Assembly (NCBI RefSeq): GCF_000368685.1
Contig: NZ_KB849628.1
Coordinates: 855,697 to 919,696, forward strand
Origin: Acinetobacter baylyi DSM 14961 = CIP 107474
Lineage (GTDB): Bacteria > Pseudomonadota > Gammaproteobacteria > Pseudomonadales > Moraxellaceae
Length of the DNA: 64,000 nt
Reading direction: 5' to 3'
The notes under the pieces are model-generated. The model saw nothing but the letters and a program-made list of their open reading frames with translations. It searched no databases and was not told where the DNA came from. Made by a program: the position numbers and the translations under genes. Of this stretch, positions 1 through 8,360 are shown one piece after another (position 1 is the stretch's first letter; each line of letters starts with the position of its first letter).

Positions 1-778
1 GCTTGCCCTGAATCACAGGCAAATAATGGTCGGTAAACCATGCATTACAGACTGCCTGCGTCATGACTTGAATGTTGGCATGTGCAGTGACGGCGTTCAC
101 CAGTTGCTCACGTAGCTGATCGGCCACCACTCCTTCAACATCAAAGCGTGCATAATTTAGACTGCCGCCCAACAATTTCTCTTGCTCGACCAAGAGTACC
201 TTGGCGCCTTGTTCGGCAGCAGACAATGCCGCCTGCAAACCTGCTGGCCCGCCGCCGACCACGACCACATCGTGAAACAGATAGGCTTTGTCGTAATATT
301 CTGGTTCAAAATTCAAATCCAGAACACCCAAACCTGCTTTTTTACGAATTAGCGGTTCCCATAGTTTCCACACGCCTTTTGGTTTGTAAAATGCACGGTA
401 GTAAAAGCCGACTGGCATAAATTTAGAAAACTTACCTAGAAAGGCATCAGAATCCTTCAATAACGAGCCTGAAAAGTTTTGTCCAGCGGCACGTAATTGC
501 GGTTGAATCTCTGTGGTATCTGCCAAAACATTGGCTTCTTCTGGAAGCTGAATAAGGGTATTGGCATCTTGTCCAGCCATGGTCAATGGCGCACGTGGAC
601 GATGATATTTAAAAGAGCGCGACATGACCCAGCGCTGATTAGCAATTAAGGCACTGGCAATCGTATCGCCTGCAAAGCCTTGATATTTTTGCTGATCAAA
701 TTCAAACTCAATCACTTGGGTACGATCAATCATACTGCCATAAGGATGTGGGAGTCGTTGTAAAACTGAATTGCTCAT
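1..778 (-). CDS. soxA: Sarcosine oxidase-type alpha subunit, N-terminal part (cut by window edge)
   Basis: Large subunit of a heterotetrameric, cytoplasmic sarcosine-oxidase-type enzyme, which demethylates N-methyl amino acids and passes the methyl group to THF. About 259 residues are visible, open to base 1, against about 1000 in the family. Near residue 20 comes the 2Fe2S-like fold segment EFEFDQQKYQGFAGDT, then RSFKYHRPRAPL, then a Rossmann nucleotide-binding motif VVVVGGGPAGLQAAL around residue 180. The ATG at 778 overlaps the soxD stop (ATGA), which argues for translational coupling. The C-terminal THF-binding half and any soxG lie outside. The substrate could be another N-methyl amine. 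Confidence 0.9.
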   Translation of the reverse strand, partial: MSNSVLQRLPHPYGSMIDRTQVIEFEFDQQKYQGFAGDTIASALIANQRWVMSRSFKYHRPRAPLTMAGQDANTLIQLPEEANVLADTTEIQPQLRAAGQNFSGSLLKDSDAFLGKFSKFMPVGFYYRAFYKPKGVWKLWEPLIRKKAGLGVLDLNFEPEYYDKAYLFHDVVVVGGGPAGLQAALSAAEQGAKVLLVEQEKLLGGSLNYARFDVEGVVADQLREQLVNAVTAHANIQVMTQAVCNAWFTDHYLPVIQGK

Positions 779-1101
779 GTGAAAGACTCCTTCACTGGTT
801 CAGATGATGAACTGTTTTTTACGGCAGAAAAGTCAACGCGCTGATCAAAAATTTCCTTAGGATCAAAGGTTCTTATAATTTCATCGGTCACGGTATGTCT
901 TTGTGCAATGAACCAATAACTGCTCGGGGTATGCATCCACCACTCCAAGACCACACCAGCAATATTGTCGGTATTAAATACATAATCTGCCCACTCCAGA
1001 TCACTACACGTATTCTGATCCGGCATGTCTTTAAACTCACCACCATAGGTAAATTCGCTGATATTTCGTGGCCCATTTAAAGGACAATGCATAATTTTCA
1101 T
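775..1101 (-). CDS. soxD: Sarcosine oxidase-type delta subunit, variant zinc site
   Basis: Small subunit of the heterotetrameric oxidase, 108 aa, which normally binds a structural zinc through three Cys and one His. Seen here: MHCPLNGPR near the N-terminus, where characterised family members have CPxCGxR, and EWWMHTPSSYW near residue 53, where they have a His followed four residues later by Cys. So one N-terminal Cys and the His remain, while the second and the last Cys are replaced by Asn and Ser. The rest (CSDLEWADYVF, HTVTDEI) is typical of SoxD. It lies between soxB and soxA with a 4-bp overlap to soxA. It may belong to a subfamily with a different substrate. Confidence 0.9.
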   Translation of the reverse strand: MKIMHCPLNGPRNISEFTYGGEFKDMPDQNTCSDLEWADYVFNTDNIAGVVLEWWMHTPSSYWFIAQRHTVTDEIIRTFDPKEIFDQRVDFSAVKNSSSSEPVKESFT

Positions 1102-1113
1102 TTCATATTCTCC

Positions 1114-2352
1114 TTAATGGCTCGCCGCAGTTGCGCCCATTTCATTAACTTGTTGAAAACGACTAAAGCGCGACAGCTCAAATGGCTTGATCAAATCTGG
1201 CGTACGCCCCGTTGCGACCAGCTCTGCCATGGTTTTGCCGCAAATTGGTGTCGATTTAAAGCCCCAAGTGCCCCAACCTGCATCCAGATAATAGTTGTCA
1301 TACGGCGATTTCCCCATAATCGGACTATAATCTGGCGTCATATCGGTCATTCCCGCCCATTGACGCATCAGCTTGACATTGGCCATAAACGGAAACATTT
1401 CAATCGCATGGGCAAGCAGGCTTTCTTTTAAATCTAAGGTTGAGCGTGTGTTGTACAACGGATACGGGTCTGATCCCCCACCAAACACAATTTCTCCCCG
1501 ACTGGTTTGCTGCACATAACAATGTAGCGCAGAAGAACTTACCAGCGGATTGATAAATGGCTTAAACGGTTGTGACACCATGGCCTGTAAAGGATAGGTA
1601 TGAATCGGCGCGCGGATCTTGAGCTTATTCATTAAAATGGAAGATGCGCCCGCAATCGCCTGAACCACACAACCACATTGCACCATACCTCGATTGGTTT
1701 TGACTGCTGTGACCTTATTGCCTTGCACCACAAAATCTTGAACTTCGGTGAGCTGATGAATTTCCACACCACGCTTTGCCGCTTCTTTGGCATATCCCCA
1801 CGCGACGGCGTCATGACGTGCAGTCGCACCATCGATATGCCACAACCCAGCCAATACAGGTAAATGCGCAGGATCCAGATTGAGACATGGCACCAGTTCC
1901 TTAATTTGCTTTCGATCAATCATTTCGGTGCGGCCACCGAAATGCTTGTTGACTTCTGCACGCTGGCGAAATGCTCGAACTGTCGAATCTGTATGCGCCA
2001 AGGTCAATTGACCACGCTCGGAGTACATAATGTTAAAATCAAATTCATTTGATAGATTTTTAAACATTCGAACCGACTCGGCATAAAACTTCACACCGTC
2101 GGAAGTCAGATAATTGGAACGAATCACTGCGGTATTACGTGCCGTATTGCCGCCGCCCAAATATGATTTTTCCAGTACCGCTACATTACTGATGCCATGA
2201 TATTTCGATAAATAGTAGGCAATCGCCAAACCATGTCCACCTCCACCAATAATCACAACGTCATAATGAGACTTAAGTTCCTTGGGTGGTGGCAAATCCA
2301 CTTCCACAGGATACTCATCACTTAATCCATACTTCAGCAGACTCAAAGGCAT
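1114..2352 (-). CDS. soxB: Sarcosine oxidase-type beta subunit (flavoprotein)
   Basis: Catalytic flavin subunit, 412 aa, close to the family length of about 405. The Rossmann motif VVIIGGGGHGLAIAYYL spans residues 32-48, followed by LEKSYLGGGNTARNTAVIRS. The stretch ATARHDAVAWGY (about 177-188) matches the region that carries the covalently bound FMN histidine in characterised enzymes, probably His180 here. The enzyme oxidises the N-methyl group to an imine, with THF accepting the methylene group. The gene is 12 bp upstream of soxD and 41 bp downstream of folD, in one minus-strand transcription unit. Exact substrate is inferred: sarcosine or a related N-methyl amino acid. Confidence 0.92.
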   Translation of the reverse strand: MPLSLLKYGLSDEYPVEVDLPPPKELKSHYDVVIIGGGGHGLAIAYYLSKYHGISNVAVLEKSYLGGGNTARNTAVIRSNYLTSDGVKFYAESVRMFKNLSNEFDFNIMYSERGQLTLAHTDSTVRAFRQRAEVNKHFGGRTEMIDRKQIKELVPCLNLDPAHLPVLAGLWHIDGATARHDAVAWGYAKEAAKRGVEIHQLTEVQDFVVQGNKVTAVKTNRGMVQCGCVVQAIAGASSILMNKLKIRAPIHTYPLQAMVSQPFKPFINPLVSSSALHCYVQQTSRGEIVFGGGSDPYPLYNTRSTLDLKESLLAHAIEMFPFMANVKLMRQWAGMTDMTPDYSPIMGKSPYDNYYLDAGWGTWGFKSTPICGKTMAELVATGRTPDLIKPFELSRFSRFQQVNEMGATAASH

Positions 2353-2393
2353 GGTGTATTTCTCCGCGGCGTGTCATAACGCCTTTTCATCAT

Positions 2394-3287
2394 TTATATT
2401 TGTGGATGCTGCAAACGTACCGCCTGCAAGGTATTTTTCATCAAATACGCAATGGTCATTGGGCCAACACCACCAGGTACAGGCGTAATCGCACTGACCA
2501 TTGGCAAGGCATCTTCAAAATCGACATCACCCACCAAGCGTGTTTTTTCATGTGTCATAATTCGATTAATGCCCACATCAATCACTACGGCATCGGCTTT
2601 TAAATACGATGCGTTAATCATATTGGCTTTGCCCACAGCCGCCACCACAATGTCAGCCTGTTGACAGACCTGCTCAATGTTTCGGGTCTTGGAATGAACC
2701 ACTGTAACTGTACAGCTCTCTTTAAGCAGTAATGCCGCCATCGGTTTACCTACAATGTTAGAGCGCCCAATCACGACCGCATGTAAACCACTTAAATCAT
2801 CACCCAAGCTGTCCTTAAGTAAACGAATACAGCCGGTTGGTGTACATGGTGTCAAAACATCACGTCCTTGACTTAGTCCCCCCACGTTTTCACTGTGAAA
2901 ACCATCCACATCTTTTTGAGGGTGAATCCGTTCAAGTACGCGGGTTTCATTGATCTGTTTGGGTAAAGGTAACTGCACCAAAATGCCATGTACGCCGCGC
3001 TCTGTATTTAGCCGATCAATTTGCGTAAGCAGTTCATCTTCACTCAGGTCAGCATCGAAGCGAAATTCGAGTGAACGAATCCCAACAAATGCCGCTTTTT
3101 GAACTTTATTACGCACATACACCTGACTTGCTGGGTCTTCTCCAACCAGTACAACGGCCAGACATGGCTCGATGCCTTGAGCTTTATAACGCTCAACTTC
3201 TAGCTTGACTTCCTCAAGTACGCTTTGAGCAATGGCTTTACCATCAATAATTTTGGGACTGTGCTGTTGTAATAAGGCAAGACTCAT
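2394..3287 (-). CDS. folD: Bifunctional methylene-THF dehydrogenase / methenyl-THF cyclohydrolase
   Basis: Cytosolic folate enzyme that converts 5,10-methylene-THF to 10-formyl-THF with NADP+. It is 297 aa, the usual FolD length. Family signatures are visible: VYVRNK with the catalytic Lys (about 57-62), [10 protein letters not shown] (about 100-109), DVDGFH (about 125) and [12 protein letters not shown] for the dinucleotide site (about 170), ending with [15 protein letters not shown]. Its start overlaps the purU stop by 4 bp, so the two are translationally coupled. Next to sox genes its job is probably to oxidise the methylene-THF made by the oxidase. It may also be the only FolD of the cell; that cannot be judged from the window. 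Confidence 0.97.
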   Translation of the reverse strand: MSLALLQQHSPKIIDGKAIAQSVLEEVKLEVERYKAQGIEPCLAVVLVGEDPASQVYVRNKVQKAAFVGIRSLEFRFDADLSEDELLTQIDRLNTERGVHGILVQLPLPKQINETRVLERIHPQKDVDGFHSENVGGLSQGRDVLTPCTPTGCIRLLKDSLGDDLSGLHAVVIGRSNIVGKPMAALLLKESCTVTVVHSKTRNIEQVCQQADIVVAAVGKANMINASYLKADAVVIDVGINRIMTHEKTRLVGDVDFEDALPMVSAITPVPGGVGPMTIAYLMKNTLQAVRLQHPQI

Positions 3288-4150
3288 TTGAACACCACCG
3301 TACGATCATCATTCATAAAGACGCGATGCTCTACAAAGTATTTCACTGCTTTAGAAAGTGCGACGGTTTCGGTATCACGTCCCACAGAGACCAAATCATC
3401 TGGCATATAGGCATGATCTACACGTTGTACTTCCTGCTCAATAATCGGACCTTCATCTAAATCACTGGTGACAAAGTGTGCGGTCGCACCAATCAGTTTG
3501 ACACCTCGTTCAAAGGCTTGATGGTAAGGTTTAGCGCCTTTGAACCCTGGCAAAAATGAATGATGAATATTGATTGCGCGTCCAGATAATTGAGTACATA
3601 AGTTATTCGATAAGATCTGCATGTAGCGCGCTAAAATCACCAGTTCAGTTTTGGTTTCATCCACGATCTTCAGCAATTCTTGTTCTTGTTGTTGCTTGGT
3701 GTCTTTACTTACGGGCAAATAAATGAAGCGAATCCCTTCGCGCTCGGCAATCGCACGTAAATCCAGATGATTCGATACAATGGCAGTAATCTGGAAATCC
3801 AGCTCACCTTTATGATGTCGATATAGCAAGTTCAATAAACAGTGATCAAATTTGCTGACCATGATCAGCACTTTCATTGGATTTTTCTTTTCGTAAAAAT
3901 CTGCCTTCATTGCAAACTTGGCAGTGACATCTGCAAATTTTTCTTTGAGTAACTCTAAATCGCCCTGACCTTCATTGAAACGAAATACAATACGGCTAAA
4001 GAAACGTCCTGTAATTTCATCATCATATTGTGCCATCTCGCTAATGTAGCAATCATTTCCAGCAAGACAATTTGACACAGCAGCCACAATACCTGAGGCA
4101 GCAGGACAAGAGATTTTTAGAACATACTGATCGACAAGATCGTTAGCCAT
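3284..4150 (-). CDS. purU: Formyltetrahydrofolate deformylase
   Basis: Hydrolyses 10-formyl-THF to formate and THF. The 288 aa comprise an N-terminal ACT domain (about 1-85) and a C-terminal formyltransferase-fold domain (about 90-288). The catalytic triad region is visible: [17 protein letters not shown] contains the Asn and His, and [11 protein letters not shown] the Asp. It is the first gene of the purU-folD-soxBDA unit. Together with FolD it returns THF and releases the one-carbon unit as formate. Upstream lie 260 bp that hold a 15-bp dyad and a strong hairpin. Confidence 0.96.
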   Translation of the reverse strand: MANDLVDQYVLKISCPAASGIVAAVSNCLAGNDCYISEMAQYDDEITGRFFSRIVFRFNEGQGDLELLKEKFADVTAKFAMKADFYEKKNPMKVLIMVSKFDHCLLNLLYRHHKGELDFQITAIVSNHLDLRAIAEREGIRFIYLPVSKDTKQQQEQELLKIVDETKTELVILARYMQILSNNLCTQLSGRAINIHHSFLPGFKGAKPYHQAFERGVKLIGATAHFVTSDLDEGPIIEQEVQRVDHAYMPDDLVSVGRDTETVALSKAVKYFVEHRVFMNDDRTVVFK

Positions 4151-4300
4151 GATATTTCCTCAATGTACAGATTCAAGACACTTAGCGATGTAGTGAAAGA
4201 AATCTAAAGACATCGGTAAGTTTACTGTTAAGAAATTTATTTTCCTTTTGGTAATTTATATAAGAATTTAGTTGCTACGTCTAGTTATTTTGAAAATATT

Positions 4301-4315
4301 TTTCCTGTCAGGAAA
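4301..4315. promoter_or_regulatory. 15-bp perfect dyad TTTCC-TGTCA-GGAAA, candidate operator
   Basis: TTTCCTG and CAGGAAA form a perfect 7-bp inverted repeat around one base, in AT-rich DNA about 150 bp upstream of purU and downstream of the small gene at 4411-4644. A related dyad of the same geometry (TTCC-N5-GGAA) is at 4750-4764. It has no T-tract, so it is an unlikely terminator. An operator for a dimeric regulator of the folate/sox operon is an inference. Confidence 0.35.
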
Positions 4316-4365
4316 CTATTTTTTATTTTATTTATCAATGCTTTATAATTGTTTAGATGTGCCAA

Positions 4366-4400
4366 AGCACGGGCAATACAGTTGATGTATTACCCGTGCT
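4366..4400. terminator. Strong hairpin, possible terminator or processing site
   Basis: Arms AGCACGGGCAATAC (4366-4379) and GTATTACCCGTGCT (4387-4400) pair over 14 bp with one C/T difference and a 7-nt loop. It lies just past the stop of the 4411-4644 gene. Neither side has a good run of T, so intrinsic termination is uncertain; RNA stabilisation is an alternative. Confidence 0.4.
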
Positions 4401-4410
4401 TAAAACTGGA

Positions 4411-4644
4411 TTAACATAGAACTTCTACTTTATGATACTGTTTAAGCTGTAAAAGTGAGTCGAATGGATTTTCAGAACTACATAAATGATTGAGCTGTTC
4501 ATGAAATTGATGAATAAAAACGTCATTACAGTTAATAATCCAACCTTTCACTGATGCAGTTTCAACATTTTCCATATACAGTTCACAGGTTCTTTGTCCA
4601 ATCAAACGTATATTTTTGATTTTAAATATACTGGCTTCGATCAT
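4411..4644 (-). CDS. Small protein of unknown function (77 aa)
   Basis: I do not recognise this family. An upstream in-frame ATG would give 100 aa, but the sequence AGGAG lies 7 nt before the ATG at 4644 (4 nt before an adjacent ATG at 4647), so the short form starting MIEASIFKIKNI is preferred. No signal peptide or membrane segment is visible. Residues are mixed, with FDSLLQLKQY near the C-terminus and Cys at the last position. It is a single gene between purU and the divergent nitronate monooxygenase gene, flanked on each side by a TTCC-N5-GGAA dyad. It could be a small regulator or accessory protein; function unknown. Confidence 0.6.
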   Translation of the reverse strand: MIEASIFKIKNIRLIGQRTCELYMENVETASVKGWIINCNDVFIHQFHEQLNHLCSSENPFDSLLQLKQYHKVEVLC

Positions 4645-4749
4645 CATCTCTCTCCTACGTGCGTGAATAACACGAATATATTGAGCAAAGATTGTGCCAT
4701 TTTTAAAAATCATTAAATTTCATAATCTTATAATATTAAAAACCAAAAT

Positions 4750-4764
4750 ATTCCTTATAGGAAT
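4750..4764. promoter_or_regulatory. 15-bp dyad ATTCC-TTATA-GGAAT followed by a T run
   Basis: A perfect 5-bp inverted repeat with a 5-bp centre, sharing the TTCC-N5-GGAA core with the dyad at 4301-4315. On the plus strand it is followed by eight T, so it could also be read as a weak intrinsic terminator, although no plus-strand gene lies just before it. A shared operator flanking the 4411-4644 gene is my preferred reading. Confidence 0.35.
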
Positions 4765-4818
4765 TTTTTTTGCATCATAAAAATACATTTTAGCAAGATG
4801 TTGATAAATTTTGAGGCA

Positions 4819-4848
4819 TCACAAAAATCATACGTCTTTGGATATAAT
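4819..4848 (+). promoter_or_regulatory. Candidate promoter for the nitronate monooxygenase gene
   Basis: A consensus TATAAT lies at 4843-4848. The hexamer 17 bp upstream is poor (TCACAA-like), so this would be a weak or activated promoter. Transcription would start near 4855 and leave a leader of about 145 nt before the ATG at 4999. Confidence 0.35.
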
Positions 4849-4998
4849 AAACCTTCAAAGTGTCCTATTTATATCGTCTGTTTTGTCATTTTGAACTTAT
4901 CAAATGAGATGGGCGAAACTCTATCATTACCTTGCTAAAGATTTGTTTTCCTCATTTTTTCGCGCTACTTTAGAGAAGCCTTTAAAAGTGATTAGATT

Positions 4999-6039
4999 AT
5001 GTCCATTTTAAAAAAACTCGAAATCAGACATCCTATTTTTGTATCTCCCATGGCAGGAACATCAACACCTGAACTCGCAGCAGAAGTTTCCAATGCAGGT
5101 GGATTAGGTGCACTCGGTCTGGGTGCAAGCTCTATCGATAATGCACGCGAACAAATCCTTAAAACACAACAACTGACGGATCAGCCATTTCAGGTCAACT
5201 TCTTTTGTCATCAATCTGTTGAATTAAATCAACAAGATGCTCAAACATGGATTAACTATCTTGGCCCAGCATTTTCAAAGTTTAATGCGCAAGTGCCCTC
5301 TCATTTAAATTGTATTTATCCCAGTTTTTTAGATCATGATGATTTTTTACAACTGGTATTGGAAACCCGCCCTAAAGCGGTCAGTTTTCATTTTGGGATT
5401 CCACATCCCCACCAGATTCAGGCACTAAAGAATGCGAATATTTTAACCATGGTATCGGCAACCAATTTGCCAGAAGCAAAAGCCATTGAACATGCGGGCA
5501 TTGATATTATTGTTGCTCAAGGCATTGAGGCTGGTGGGCATCGCGGAATTTTCAATCCTAAACTAGATGGTGCAATCAAAACCTCAGATCTGGTTCAGTT
5601 GATTTCACATCATTGCGAGTGCCCCGTGGTCGCCGCTGGTGGAATTATGAATGGTCAGCAAGCCAAGCAGTTGTTGAAATTGGGTGCTCAAGCTGTTCAG
5701 CTTGGTACGGCTTTCATTCAGTGCAAGAGTTCAAATGCAAGTGCAGCCTATCGTCAGGCACTATTTAATCAGCCACTTACACAAATTACATCGAGTATTT
5801 CGGGACGTCCAGCACGTGGAATCATCAATCAGTGGCAAAGCTTATTTGATCATCCTGATCGTCCATGTGTTCCAGCGTATCCCTATACTTATGATATTGC
5901 CAAACAGTTGCACCAGATTGCCAGCCAGAATGGTGAACATGGCTTTGGTGCTTTTTGGGCTGGAAGTCATGTAGCACAAATTCGCGAGCTAGAGGCAACT
6001 GATCTCATTAATCAATTGCTTTTGGAAATGAGTGCCTAA
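4999..6039 (+). CDS. Nitronate monooxygenase (2-nitropropane dioxygenase family)
   Basis: FMN-dependent cytosolic enzyme that oxidises alkyl nitronates such as propionate-3-nitronate to the carbonyl compound and nitrite. 346 aa, one TIM-barrel domain. Near the N-terminus HPIFVSPMAGTSTPELAAEV matches the family start; IIVAQGIEAGGHRGIF (about 174-189) holds the catalytic His of the AGGHRG motif; VVAAGGIMNG and AQAVQLGTAFI form the phosphate-binding part of the FMN site. A monocistronic gene, convergent with dusB by one base. The natural substrate is not shown by context. Confidence 0.9.
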   Translation: MSILKKLEIRHPIFVSPMAGTSTPELAAEVSNAGGLGALGLGASSIDNAREQILKTQQLTDQPFQVNFFCHQSVELNQQDAQTWINYLGPAFSKFNAQVPSHLNCIYPSFLDHDDFLQLVLETRPKAVSFHFGIPHPHQIQALKNANILTMVSATNLPEAKAIEHAGIDIIVAQGIEAGGHRGIFNPKLDGAIKTSDLVQLISHHCECPVVAAGGIMNGQQAKQLLKLGAQAVQLGTAFIQCKSSNASAAYRQALFNQPLTQITSSISGRPARGIINQWQSLFDHPDRPCVPAYPYTYDIAKQLHQIASQNGEHGFGAFWAGSHVAQIRELEATDLINQLLLEMSA

Positions 6040-6040
6040 A

Positions 6041-7066
6041 TTATTTAATCGACAACAAATCGACGTGTTCGGTCTGAACATCGCTCATTAACTGGCCTTG
6101 CATCAATAAATGATTGAAATAAGCTTCAACTAGGCGAGCTTGTTCAGCCGTACTTTCCACTTGATACATGTTTTGACGAAACTCATTGCTTGAATGCAGA
6201 CCTTTGGTGTACCAGGCAATGTGTTTTCGAGCGATTCGACATCCTGAATATTCACCATAAAACCTATATAACTCGGACAAATGTCCCAGTAAAACCTCTT
6301 TCACTTCTGCAATATCAGGTGCAGCCAGATGCTCGCCTGTTTTCAAATAATGTGCAATTTCACGAAAAATCCAAGGGCGTCCTTGCGCAGCACGACCAAT
6401 CATAATGGCGTCAGCACCTGTATAATCCAAAACATATTTGGCTTTTTGCGGACTGTCGATATCCCCATTTGCAATCACAGGAATAGTTAAAATCGATTTC
6501 ACCTGTTTGATCAAATCATAACGCGCAGTACTTAAATACATGTCTTCACGTGTACGACCATGGAGTGCCAGTGCAGCAATACCAGACTGCTCAGCTTGCT
6601 TGGCAACTCTAAGAATATTTTCCTGCCCATTTAAGAAACCTAAACGGGTTTTTAGCGTCACAGGAACATCCACCGCTGCAACTACTGCATCCAGAATACG
6701 AGCAACCAAGTCTTCATCTTGTAAAAGTGCAGAACCAGCAAGCTTGTTACAGACTTTTTTGGCAGGACAGCCCATGTTGATATCCACAATCTGGGCGCCA
6801 TTTGCGACCTGATAGCGTGCAGCTTCAGCGAGTTGCTCTGGGTCAGAACCTGCAATTTGTGCTGAAATCGGTGCGAGTTCTCCATCAAAATTGGCCCGAT
6901 ACAGGCTTTTTTTACTCATTCTTAAAGTCTTATCTGCGGTCATCATTTCACTTACCGCATGCCCTGCACCAAAATATTTACACAGTGTACGGAACGGGCG
7001 ATCTGTCACTCCCGCCATAGGAGCTACAATTAAATTATTTGACAGTTGATAAGACCCAATATACAT
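6041..7066 (-). CDS. dusB: tRNA-dihydrouridine synthase B
   Basis: FMN enzyme that reduces specific uridines in the D-loop of tRNA with NADPH. 341 aa, usual for DusB. Signatures: LIVAPMAGVTDRPFR (about 12-26), the catalytic-loop motif DINMGCPAKKVCNKLAGSAL (about 96-115) with the Cys that acts as general acid, VTLKTRLG, LALHGRTRE, and ANGDIDSP with GRAAQGRPWIF near the FMN phosphate. In E. coli dusB is followed by fis; here it stands alone and convergent with the nitronate monooxygenase gene. Confidence 0.93.
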   Translation of the reverse strand: MYIGSYQLSNNLIVAPMAGVTDRPFRTLCKYFGAGHAVSEMMTADKTLRMSKKSLYRANFDGELAPISAQIAGSDPEQLAEAARYQVANGAQIVDINMGCPAKKVCNKLAGSALLQDEDLVARILDAVVAAVDVPVTLKTRLGFLNGQENILRVAKQAEQSGIAALALHGRTREDMYLSTARYDLIKQVKSILTIPVIANGDIDSPQKAKYVLDYTGADAIMIGRAAQGRPWIFREIAHYLKTGEHLAAPDIAEVKEVLLGHLSELYRFYGEYSGCRIARKHIAWYTKGLHSSNEFRQNMYQVESTAEQARLVEAYFNHLLMQGQLMSDVQTEHVDLLSIK

Positions 7067-7148
7067 ATATATTCATACATTTTAAGATCGACATAGTATA
7101 CTTCATCCGCCTTTTTGACTCATCTTTTTATCAAGGTGTTTTGCTTGC

Positions 7149-8360
7149 ATGAATAATTCATCTATTTCTTGTCGTTTGCTTAAACCTTTCGGTTTATTTG
7201 CAATCTGTGTCGCATTCGCTGGGTGTGGTGATACTTCATGGTGGTCAAAAAATGATGATCCAGAATTAAAATCAGAACAGATCCGCAAACTGATCCCCTC
7301 ACGTGTACATGATCGTCAGTCATGGGCCAATGATATCAACGATATTATGGAAAAGCTGAAAATTCCTAAAACCAAAGACAATGTATGCTCAGTCGTTGCA
7401 ATTGTTGATCAGGAATCTAATTTTGTAGCCAACCCTGTCGTGGCTGGTTTGGGAGAGAAGGCAGTCAAAGAAGTTAGCACGCGCCTTAACGAAAAATTTG
7501 AAGAAAAATTAGGAACGACCATTGGTGGGCAGGTTGCAGGATATTTTGAAGATGTTTTGAAAAATCAACCAACACCCGATGACAACTACATGAGTCAAAT
7601 GCGTCGGGTCAGAACTGAAAAAGATCTGGATGTACTCTATCGCCAGATATTTGACTATATGGCGAGCCATTATCATGTTAGTGCCTTGACGGGTGCAGCC
7701 AAGTTAGTCGGACAAGATATTGCCGAAAAGATGAATCCAATTACCACACTGGGTTCCATGCAGGTCAATATCGTCTACGCCAAAGAAAATAAACGCGTCA
7801 AGCTACAAAGCGTCAATAACTTACGTGACGATTTATATACACAATACGGTGGTCTTTACTATGGGATTCATCGTTTAATGTTATATCAGACAAGTTATGA
7901 TAAGCCAATCTATCGTTTTGCAGATTATAACTCAGGTATGTATTCGAGTCGTAATGCTGCATTACAATCCATGCTAAACAAACTTGGCGATGAGCAATTA
8001 ACTGAAGATGGTGATTTGCTTCTTTACAACAAAGACGGGTCGATTCAGAGCACCAGAAGTAGTTCTGAAAAAGCCCTGATCAAGATCTTTACGCTTAACA
8101 ATGTACTCCTAACCCCAAATCAGATTCGGACAGATTTAAAGCAGGAAAAAAGTCAAAGCTTTGAACAAACGCCAACTTATATTGCGATTACCAAACTGTA
8201 TCAGAAGCAAACTGGAAAAGAAGCACCCTATGCCATGATGCCGCAAGTGATTATTTCTGGCCCTAAACTAAGCCGCGACTACAATACAAATTGGTATGCC
8301 TCTCGCGTAAACGGAAGATATCAGACATGCATGCAACGAGCGAAACGAATCAAGCTGTAA
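7149..8360 (+). CDS. DUF1615 (YaiW-like) lipoprotein
   Basis: 403-aa predicted lipoprotein. The N-terminus has a hydrophobic stretch (about 10-24) ending in the lipobox FAGC, so Cys26 would be lipidated after cleavage. Long soluble domain of the DUF1615 family: VCSVVAIVDQESNF (about 79-92), LGSMQVN near 200 and YGGLYYGIHRLM near 235 suggest a lysozyme/transglycosylase-like fold, which I infer only from the pattern of an early Glu and downstream aromatic residues. The E. coli relative YaiW is an outer-membrane lipoprotein. The 3' end overlaps the start of the HAD phosphatase gene by 34 bp, so they are probably cotranscribed. Confidence 0.85.
   Translation: MNNSSISCRLLKPFGLFAICVAFAGCGDTSWWSKNDDPELKSEQIRKLIPSRVHDRQSWANDINDIMEKLKIPKTKDNVCSVVAIVDQESNFVANPVVAGLGEKAVKEVSTRLNEKFEEKLGTTIGGQVAGYFEDVLKNQPTPDDNYMSQMRRVRTEKDLDVLYRQIFDYMASHYHVSALTGAAKLVGQDIAEKMNPITTLGSMQVNIVYAKENKRVKLQSVNNLRDDLYTQYGGLYYGIHRLMLYQTSYDKPIYRFADYNSGMYSSRNAALQSMLNKLGDEQLTEDGDLLLYNKDGSIQSTRSSSEKALIKIFTLNNVLLTPNQIRTDLKQEKSQSFEQTPTYIAITKLYQKQTGKEAPYAMMPQVIISGPKLSRDYNTNWYASRVNGRYQTCMQRAKRIKL

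Larger units (their letters stand above)
4648..4998. other. AT-rich intergenic region, 351 bp
   Basis: Divergent control region between the small minus-strand gene and the nitronate monooxygenase gene. I see a dyad at 4750-4764 and a TATAAT box at 4843-4848, and no open reading frame with a ribosome site. No tRNA or recognisable riboswitch is visible. Confidence 0.6.

Noticed and set aside
148..420. 90-codon plus-strand frame at the left edge
   Set aside because: It is antisense to soxA, which has clear family motifs through this stretch.
4151..4410. Folate or glycine riboswitch before purU
   Set aside because: No conserved aptamer pattern; only a hairpin and a dyad, both explained without it.
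4741..4775. Terminator at 4750-4771
   Set aside because: Stem of only five AT-rich pairs and no plus-strand gene before it; kept instead as a dyad.
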